Shown one piece after another: positions 7,671 to 12,699 of a DNA stretch of 12,699 bases. The stretch is from positions 1-12,699 of the forward strand of contig JALTZE010000193.1 in the NCBI GenBank assembly GCA_027051315.1, in the 5' to 3' direction. Positions within the stretch are counted from its first letter, which is position 1, and the number at the start of each line of letters is the position of its first letter. Below the pieces are notes generated by a model. That model saw only the letters and a program-made list of their open reading frames with translations. It made no database searches and was not told the DNA's origin. The stretch comes from Micavibrio sp. GTDB lineage: Bacteria > Pseudomonadota > Alphaproteobacteria > Micavibrionales > Micavibrionaceae. The translations under genes and the position numbers were made by a program.

Positions 7671-7678
7671 AGATTATT

Positions 7679-10087
7679 TTACTCTGATTTTTTCTTTTTG
7701 GTTGTTTTCTTTTTTGTCGCCTTCTTTTTTGTTGAAGGTTTTTTAGTTTTTTTCGGTTTACTTGCCGCTTGTGCTATTATATCGACGGCTCTGTTCATTC
7801 CAACAGTAAGCACATCATCGCCCGCGGGAAGAGAAATAAATTTTCCAGCATATTTTAGATATGGACCATAACGACCTATACCAGCTTGAATCATTTCATC
7901 TGTTTCAGGATGTTTTCCTATATCTCTAGGCAGAGAAAGAAGTGACAAGGCAGCTTTAAGGTCAATTTCTTCTGGATTTGTACCTTTTGGAAGACCTTGA
8001 CGTTTTGGTTTTTCTTTTGATTTTTCTGGAGGAGCTAACTCTACATACCAGCCATAAGGACCTTTTTTTAGAATTACTTTTCTTCCTGTTTTAGGGTCTT
8101 CACCTAATTCTTTAGGTTCAGTTTTTGTAGTATTTCCTGAGCTTTGCGCTTCTTTTTCTTCTTCTGATTGGACTAATGGTCTTGTATATTTACATTCTGG
8201 ATAATTGGAACAACCTATAAAAGCCCCAAATTTTCCAAGTTTTAGAGATAGCCTTCCATCATTACAGCTTGGGCAATCTCTTGGGTCTTTTCCCTTTTCA
8301 ATAACTGGGAATAAATGGTCGCCTAGTTCTTCTTCCAAAGCATTTATAACATCAGTGATTCTTAGTTCTTTAGTTTCTTCTACGGCGTGGATAAAATCCT
8401 TCCAAAAAAGGCGTAATGCTTCTTTCCAATCTGCTTTACCTGCCGAGATAGCATCAAGTTCATCTTCAAGATTTGCCGTAAATTCATAATCCAAATAACG
8501 GGTAAAATATTTAAGCAAGAATGTTGTTACCAAACGTCCTCTATCCTCTGCTTTGAACCTACGTTTTTCAAGTGTTACGTAACCTCGGTCTTTTAAAACC
8601 TGTAAAATAGAAGCATATGTAGATGGGCGACCTATTCCTAATTCTTCCATCTTTTTTACAAGTGATGCTTCTGAATATCTTGGTGGGGGTTGGGTAAAAT
8701 GTTGTTCTGGTACTATGCCTAATATCTTAAGGATATCTCCTTCATTCATATTGGGAAGCCTACGGTCACCGTCTTCGTCTTCGTCGTCTTTTCCTTCTTG
8801 ATAAAGAGTAAGAAAACCATCAAATGATATGATGGAGCCATTTGCCCTTAATATTACATCATCTGTACCATCTGAAATATCAACTACAACTTGGTCAAGA
8901 ACTGCGCTTTCCATCTGTGATGCTAAAGTACGTTTCCAGATAAGCGTATATAATTTTAGCATTTGTTCATCAAGAACTTTTGCCAAAGATTCTGGTGTTC
9001 TATTAAGGTCTGTTGGACGAATTGCTTCGTGAGCTTCCTGAGCATTTTTGGCTTTGCTTTTATAAATACGCGGAGAATCTGGCAAATATTTCTTACCATA
9101 TTTACTATCGATAACTGAACGACATTGGGATATAGCCTCAGGCGATAAAGTAATACCATCAGTACGCATATAGGTTATAAGACCAGTTGTTTCGCCATCT
9201 ATGGTTATGCCTTCATATAATCTTTGGGCTGTTTTCATTGTTTGAGTTGCAGAAAAGCCGAGTTTTCTTGAGGCTTCTTGCTGTAATGTTGATGTTATAA
9301 AAGGAGCAGATGGATTACGTTTAGATTTTTTCTTAACAAGTTTTTGTACAGAGAGATTTTTATTTTCTATTCTTGCTATTGCTGCTTTTGCTGCTGCTTC
9401 GTTATTGATATCAAGTTTATCAAGTTTATTGCCTGAAAGATGTGTTAATCTTGCCTCGAAGGGAACTCCTTCTGGTGTTTGCAGGGTTGTATCTATGCTC
9501 CAATATTCTTGTGCTATGAATTTTTCTATCTCTGTTTCACGTTCACAGATAAGGCGGAGCGCAACTGACTGCACTCTTCCTGCTGATTTAGAACCAGGAA
9601 GTTTACGCCATAAAACAGGAGATAATGTAAAGCCGACCAAATAATCCAGCGCACGGCGAGCAAGGTAAGCATCTATTAAATCTTTATCAAGCTCTCTTGA
9701 ATTTTTAAATGCTTCTTTTACTGCTGATTTTGTAATTTGATTAAATGTTACTCTTTTAACCTGTTTATTTTTTAGTAATTTTTTATCTTCTAAGATTTCT
9801 TTTACATGCCATGATATTGCTTCTCCCTCCCTATCGGGGTCAGTTGCAAGATATAATGTATCAGCAGATTTTATAGCATCTTTTATTTCTTTTAGAGGTT
9901 TTGCTGAACGGTCGCTTAAAGCCCATTCCATAGCAAAATCTTCATCAGGGCGAACAGAACCATCTTTGGCTAACAAATCTCTGACATGCCCAAAAGATGC
10001 CAAGACTATATAATCTTTGCCAAGATATTTATTAATTGTTTTACATTTAGCTGGGGACTCAACTATTACTACATTAGATGCGCTCAA
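7679..10087 (-). CDS. topA: DNA topoisomerase I (type IA)
   Basis: Relaxes negatively supercoiled DNA by transient single-strand cleavage, balancing gyrase. The protein is 802 residues (E. coli TopA has 865). The TOPRIM domain starts at VIVESPAK (residues 7-14, Glu10), with the metal-binding DPDRE at D83, D85 and E87. The active-site motif TGLITYMRTDG places the nucleophile at Y306 and the assisting Arg at R308. GIGRPSTYA (485-492) is conserved. One four-cysteine zinc ribbon follows (C605, C608, C626, C632), then two topoisomerase C-terminal repeats (GPYGWYVEL and GRYGPYLKYAGKF) and a lysine-rich DNA-binding tail (778-802). An acidic run (434-440) lies in a surface loop. The start is TTG at 10087, chosen because homology begins directly after it and AGAGGA (10096-10101) stands eight bases upstream. 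Only 22 bases separate it from dprA, so the two are probably co-transcribed. Confidence 0.97.
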   Translation of the reverse strand: MSASNVVIVESPAKCKTINKYLGKDYIVLASFGHVRDLLAKDGSVRPDEDFAMEWALSDRSAKPLKEIKDAIKSADTLYLATDPDREGEAISWHVKEILEDKKLLKNKQVKRVTFNQITKSAVKEAFKNSRELDKDLIDAYLARRALDYLVGFTLSPVLWRKLPGSKSAGRVQSVALRLICERETEIEKFIAQEYWSIDTTLQTPEGVPFEARLTHLSGNKLDKLDINNEAAAKAAIARIENKNLSVQKLVKKKSKRNPSAPFITSTLQQEASRKLGFSATQTMKTAQRLYEGITIDGETTGLITYMRTDGITLSPEAISQCRSVIDSKYGKKYLPDSPRIYKSKAKNAQEAHEAIRPTDLNRTPESLAKVLDEQMLKLYTLIWKRTLASQMESAVLDQVVVDISDGTDDVILRANGSIISFDGFLTLYQEGKDDEDEDGDRRLPNMNEGDILKILGIVPEQHFTQPPPRYSEASLVKKMEELGIGRPSTYASILQVLKDRGYVTLEKRRFKAEDRGRLVTTFLLKYFTRYLDYEFTANLEDELDAISAGKADWKEALRLFWKDFIHAVEETKELRITDVINALEEELGDHLFPVIEKGKDPRDCPSCNDGRLSLKLGKFGAFIGCSNYPECKYTRPLVQSEEEKEAQSSGNTTKTEPKELGEDPKTGRKVILKKGPYGWYVELAPPEKSKEKPKRQGLPKGTNPEEIDLKAALSLLSLPRDIGKHPETDEMIQAGIGRYGPYLKYAGKFISLPAGDDVLTVGMNRAVDIIAQAASKPKKTKKPSTKKKATKKKTTKKKKSE

Positions 10088-10095
10088 TTATCCAT

Positions 10096-10101
10096 TCCTC
10101 T
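10096..10101 (-). promoter_or_regulatory. Ribosome binding site that fixes the TTG start of topA
   Basis: AGAGGA on the minus strand, eight bases before the TTG at 10087. An ATG lies immediately after it (10093-10095) but opens only a three-codon frame closed by TGA that overlaps the TTG, and it is too close to the site to be used, so the rare TTG start is preferred. Confidence 0.65.
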
Positions 10102-10109
10102 TAAATATA

Positions 10110-11231
10110 TTATGCTGCCAAACATATTTTATTGCCTGGTAATCTTTGTATCTTTCCTGTTAGCTCCATTTCTAAAAGCGGTGCTTGCAATTCAGATATA
10201 GTCAATTGACATGTTCTGGCAAGTTCGTCAACAGAAACCGAAACAGAAGAAAGATTATTTTCTATAAGCTTACATATATCAAGCTCTTGTTTCTCTGTTT
10301 GTTTTTCAACTATATCCACAGGAGCAAAATTATATTCTACTTCTTCGAAAAATGTCATTTGTTTTCTTGATATAGGTGTTAGGCTTTCTATTACATCATC
10401 AGCCGATTGTATTAATATTGCACCGTCCCTTATTAATTTATTAGGACCTTGTGCGCGTGGGTCTGTTGGAAAACCAGGCACTGCGTAAACGTCCCTGCCC
10501 TGTTCTGCTGCCATTCTTGCTGTTATCAATGAACCTGAACGTAGTGTTGCTTCGATAACTATTGTAGCGGAGGAAAGCCCCGATACTATCCTGTTTCTTT
10601 TGGGGAAATGTCTTGCAATTGGTTGAGTCGATAATGGAGATTCTGCTATTATCAATCCGCCATTTTCTATTATACGATTATATAGATTATTATTTTGTGG
10701 TGGATATGCGATATTAACACCACCTGCCAAGACTGCTATTGTTCCTGTTTCTATACTTCCTTCATGGGCTGCTGTATCAATTCCTCTGGCAAGACCTGAT
10801 ACTATTATTTGTCCTTTATTGCCAAGCTCATTTGCTAATCTTTTTGCAAATTTATTACCATTTAGAGAAGAATTTCTTGCACCTACTATTGCAATAGAGG
10901 GCTTATTTGCAATTTCTATATTACCTATGAATGATATTATTGGTGGTTTATCATCTATATTAGCAAGGTTATAAGGATATAGTGAATCAGATGATGTAAT
11001 TATCTCTCCGTTAAGTTTTTTTAAGGAATTATATTCTTGTTCAGCCAATTCAAGAGGATATGGGTCAATTGGCCTTTTTTTCTGTCTGGAAAATTCAGGA
11101 AGATTATAAATTGCCTCTTCTGCTGTGCCAAATTTTTCTATAAGACGGAAAAAATTTACCGTACCTATATTTTCAGTACGGTATAATCTGAGCCATGATA
11201 GCTTTTCTTTTTCCGATATTTGAGTTTTCAT
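10110..11231 (-). CDS. dprA: DNA-processing protein A (DprA/Smf)
   Basis: Binds incoming single-stranded DNA and loads RecA during natural transformation. It is also widespread in bacteria not known to be competent. The 373 residues comprise an N-terminal helical segment (about 8-50), a Rossmann-fold core and a C-terminal winged helix (about 315-373). Core motifs are IVGARNSSLNG (115-125), VSGLARGID (144-152), HFPKRNRIVSGLS (208-220), SGSLITARMAAEQGRDVYAVPG (232-253) and QGPNKLIRDGA (261-271). Length and N-terminus (LSWLRLYRTENIG) fit alphaproteobacterial DprA, supporting the ATG at 11231. No Shine-Dalgarno precedes that ATG, and a good promoter sits so close that the message may be leaderless. 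No other competence genes are in the window, so participation in DNA uptake is not shown here. Confidence 0.95.
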   Translation of the reverse strand: MKTQISEKEKLSWLRLYRTENIGTVNFFRLIEKFGTAEEAIYNLPEFSRQKKRPIDPYPLELAEQEYNSLKKLNGEIITSSDSLYPYNLANIDDKPPIISFIGNIEIANKPSIAIVGARNSSLNGNKFAKRLANELGNKGQIIVSGLARGIDTAAHEGSIETGTIAVLAGGVNIAYPPQNNNLYNRIIENGGLIIAESPLSTQPIARHFPKRNRIVSGLSSATIVIEATLRSGSLITARMAAEQGRDVYAVPGFPTDPRAQGPNKLIRDGAILIQSADDVIESLTPISRKQMTFFEEVEYNFAPVDIVEKQTEKQELDICKLIENNLSSVSVSVDELARTCQLTISELQAPLLEMELTGKIQRLPGNKICLAA

Positions 11232-11238
11232 GAAATTA

Positions 11239-11267
11239 TTTATGTATCATGAGTTAATATTTGTCAA
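11239..11267 (-). promoter_or_regulatory. Predicted sigma-70-type promoter of dprA (likely leaderless)
   Basis: On the minus strand a perfect -35 TTGACA (11262-11267) is followed after exactly 17 bases by CATAAA (11239-11244, four of six matches to TATAAT). Transcription would begin about 11231-11233, at the A of the dprA start codon (11231). That agrees with the absence of any Shine-Dalgarno. It would separate dprA-topA expression from plsY-pyrB. The prediction rests on consensus matching only. Confidence 0.5.
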
Positions 11268-11293
11268 ATGCAGGATATAATTAATAGAATGGC

Positions 11294-11893
11294 TTATTTC
11301 TTTTTACCTATTTTGGGCTCTTCCCCTCTTATTATCCTTTTTATATTTTGGTGATGTTTTGCCCAAACTATGGCGGCTACGACTGTGCACCATAGAGGGA
11401 GAAGCTCATATTGAGGATATAAAAAATATGATATAACAGGGGAAGCAAGTACAGCTATAAGAGCGGAAAGTGATGATATTCTAAATATCAAAGCAGTAAT
11501 AAGCCATATAATACAAGTTATAAGACCTGTATAAGGTGATAAGGCAAGTAAAGTACCGAAGGTCGTTGCTACTCCCTTTCCACCTTTGAATTTCAACCAA
11601 ACTGGAAATAAATGCCCTAAAATAGAGCCAAATCCTGCTATCATTGCGGTGTTAAAATCTGTATTCATTATATATAGTGAAATTAATACTGATATTGCTC
11701 CCTTACCGCTATCAAGAAGCAATGTTATAAAAGCAAGAAACTTATTTCCTGTTCTTAACACATTTGTTGCGCCAATATTGCCAGAGCCAATTTTCCTTAT
11801 ATCGCCATAACCAAATATATAACAAAGAACAAGCCCAAAGGGAATTGACCCTAAAAGATAGCCAAAAACTGCATATATAATTAATTCATTCAT
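11294..11893 (-). CDS. plsY: Glycerol-3-phosphate acyltransferase, acyl-phosphate type (PlsY)
   Basis: Integral inner-membrane enzyme that transfers an acyl group from acyl-phosphate to glycerol-3-phosphate, making lysophosphatidate, the first step of phospholipid synthesis in the PlsX/PlsY pathway. The 199 residues match the family's usual length. Hydrophobic segments at about 3-27, 50-76, 83-100, 112-138, 140-160 and 164-180 give a polytopic profile. The three conserved motifs are present: GSGNIGATN (36-44), KFKGGKGVATTFG (101-113) and HHQNIKRIIRGEEPKIG (180-196), with GSIPFG at 15-20. The start is ATG at 11893, preceded at ten bases by AAGG, which overlaps the pyrB stop codon. The gap from pyrB is 12 bases, so the two are likely translated from one message. 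Its acyl-phosphate supplier PlsX is not in the window. Confidence 0.96.
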   Translation of the reverse strand: MNELIIYAVFGYLLGSIPFGLVLCYIFGYGDIRKIGSGNIGATNVLRTGNKFLAFITLLLDSGKGAISVLISLYIMNTDFNTAMIAGFGSILGHLFPVWLKFKGGKGVATTFGTLLALSPYTGLITCIIWLITALIFRISSLSALIAVLASPVISYFLYPQYELLPLWCTVVAAIVWAKHHQNIKRIIRGEEPKIGKKK

Positions 11894-11905
11894 AATATTG
11901 TAACC

Positions 11906-12699
11906 TTAATCATTAATAGCCCAATCTAATATTGCCATTCGTGCAGGAACTCCGTTTGCTACTTGTTTCAAGATTAAACTGCGGTAAGGGTCATCAGCAG
12001 CAGCATCAGATATTTCTACATTTCTATTTATCGGTCCTGGATGCATAATTAAAGCATTCGGATTTGCCTTATCAAGACGTTTTATAGTAAGCCCCCATGT
12101 TTTGAAATAATCTTCACCAAATTCGGAATTCTCCGTTTTCCATCTTTCTTTTTGGCAACGCAACATCATGATTATATCGGCATTTTTTATACCAGCATCA
12201 AAATCATCATAAATCGTTACATTATTTTGGCTTATCTTTTCTTTTTCTGGTAACCAATATTTGGGGGCTACAAGTCTGATATTAGCCCCCATTCTGGATA
12301 AAAGCTCTACATTAGAATTTGCAACACGGCTGTGGGCTATGTCACCACATATGGCAATTTCTAACCCTTTTATTTTTCCTTTGGCTTGTTTGATGGTTAA
12401 AGCATCAAGTATGGCTTGTGATGGATGGGCACGAAAAGAATCACCTGCATTTATTACTGGACAATCTACGTTGGCTGCTATTGTTGCTGGGGCATTATAT
12501 TCAGAATGTCTTACTATTATCGCATCTGGTTTCATTGCTGCCAATGTTTGAATCGTATCCATAAATGTTTCATCTTTTTTTATTGAAGATGTTGAGGCGT
12601 CCCAATTTATTACTTGCGCCCCTAATTTTTTTGCTGCCATTTCGAATGAAGTTCTGGTTCTGGTAGAATTTTCAAAAAACATATTAAATATTATTTTTC
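11906..12699 (-). CDS. pyrB: Aspartate carbamoyltransferase catalytic chain (5' end outside window)
   Basis: Condenses carbamoyl phosphate with L-aspartate, the committed step of de novo pyrimidine synthesis. The frame is open to the window edge. The ATG at 12682 begins MFFENSTRTRTSFE, which is internal to the family (preceded here by K-I-I-F-N, like the usual strand before FFE.STRT), so about 45-50 N-terminal residues lie outside. Substrate-binding features visible are STRTR (carbamoyl phosphate), SSIKKDET with the catalytic-loop lysine, IVRHSEY, NAGDSFRAHPSQ (His and Gln of the HPTQ motif kept, Thr changed to Ser), MLRCQKER (aspartate-binding Arg and Gln) and HPGPINRNVEI. It ends at the usual C-terminus (VANGVPARMAIL). 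PlsY follows 12 bases downstream. The usual alphaproteobacterial neighbour pyrC is absent from this position. Confidence 0.95.
   Translation of the reverse strand, partial: KIIFNMFFENSTRTRTSFEMAAKKLGAQVINWDASTSSIKKDETFMDTIQTLAAMKPDAIIVRHSEYNAPATIAANVDCPVINAGDSFRAHPSQAILDALTIKQAKGKIKGLEIAICGDIAHSRVANSNVELLSRMGANIRLVAPKYWLPEKEKISQNNVTIYDDFDAGIKNADIIMMLRCQKERWKTENSEFGEDYFKTWGLTIKRLDKANPNALIMHPGPINRNVEISDAAADDPYRSLILKQVANGVPARMAILDWAIND

Noticed and set aside
8757..8800. GA/TC-rich low-complexity run inside topA as a possible microsatellite
   Set aside because: It encodes a short acidic loop (Asp/Glu run) with no regular repeat unit. Such loops are common in topoisomerase I.
10084..10095. Three-codon ATG frame overlapping the TTG start of topA
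   Set aside because: The ATG directly abuts the Shine-Dalgarno, too close for initiation, so a translational coupling role is not supported.
12439..12474. Unusual HPSQ in place of HPTQ in PyrB as a sign of inactivation
   Set aside because: The His and Gln that contact substrate are kept, and Thr to Ser is conservative. All other substrate residues are present, so activity is expected.
11906..12682. pyrB read as a complete gene starting at the ATG at 12682
   Set aside because: That Met lies in the strand just before the carbamoyl-phosphate motif. The frame continues to the window edge and the family has about 45-50 more N-terminal residues.

Overview
The window comes from a low-GC (roughly one third G+C by eye), gene-dense bacterial chromosome. 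The best guess for its host is an AT-rich member of the Alphaproteobacteria. The basis is gene order: pyrB, plsY, dprA, topA and RNase R lie in that order, which resembles the pyrB-pyrC-plsY-dprA-topA-rnr block widespread in that class. The proteins also have alphaproteobacterial-looking N-termini and motifs. The order or genus cannot be resolved from this sequence. The standard genetic code fits every gene. No tRNA, rRNA, CRISPR array, insertion sequence or phage gene is visible, and no stretch above 300 bases lacks a gene.

Layout. Bases 1-1551 (+) hold the 3' part of a large acyl-CoA dehydrogenase gene of the 3-methylmercaptopropionyl-CoA dehydrogenase-like group. Converging on it with a 4-base gap is a minus-strand pair of adjacent, different RNase R genes. 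The promoter-proximal gene (3856-6138) encodes a divergent 760-residue protein, and the distal gene (1556-3790) encodes a canonical 744-residue RNase R. Divergent from the pair is hemN (6222-7550, +), the oxygen-independent coproporphyrinogen III dehydrogenase. A 128-base gap packed with consecutive hairpins separates hemN from the convergent topA. Bases 7679-12699 form a minus-strand block transcribed in the order pyrB (partial), plsY, dprA, topA.

How the genes relate. topA, dprA and the two RNase R genes act in nucleic-acid metabolism (supercoil relaxation, protection of incoming single-stranded DNA, degradation of structured RNA). pyrB begins committed pyrimidine synthesis, plsY begins phospholipid synthesis, hemN serves haem synthesis under low oxygen, and the dehydrogenase serves acyl-CoA oxidation. 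Apart from the old alphaproteobacterial block they do not form one pathway.

The most notable points are: the tandem RNase R pair, whose second member keeps all four catalytic aspartates but has altered flanking motifs, a reduced S1-like end and no basic tail; the hemN gene lying in reverse orientation between topA and the RNase R genes; the multi-hairpin intergenic element; a likely leaderless promoter for dprA; and the absence of pyrC between pyrB and plsY. No defence system or other clearly undescribed multigene system is evident.
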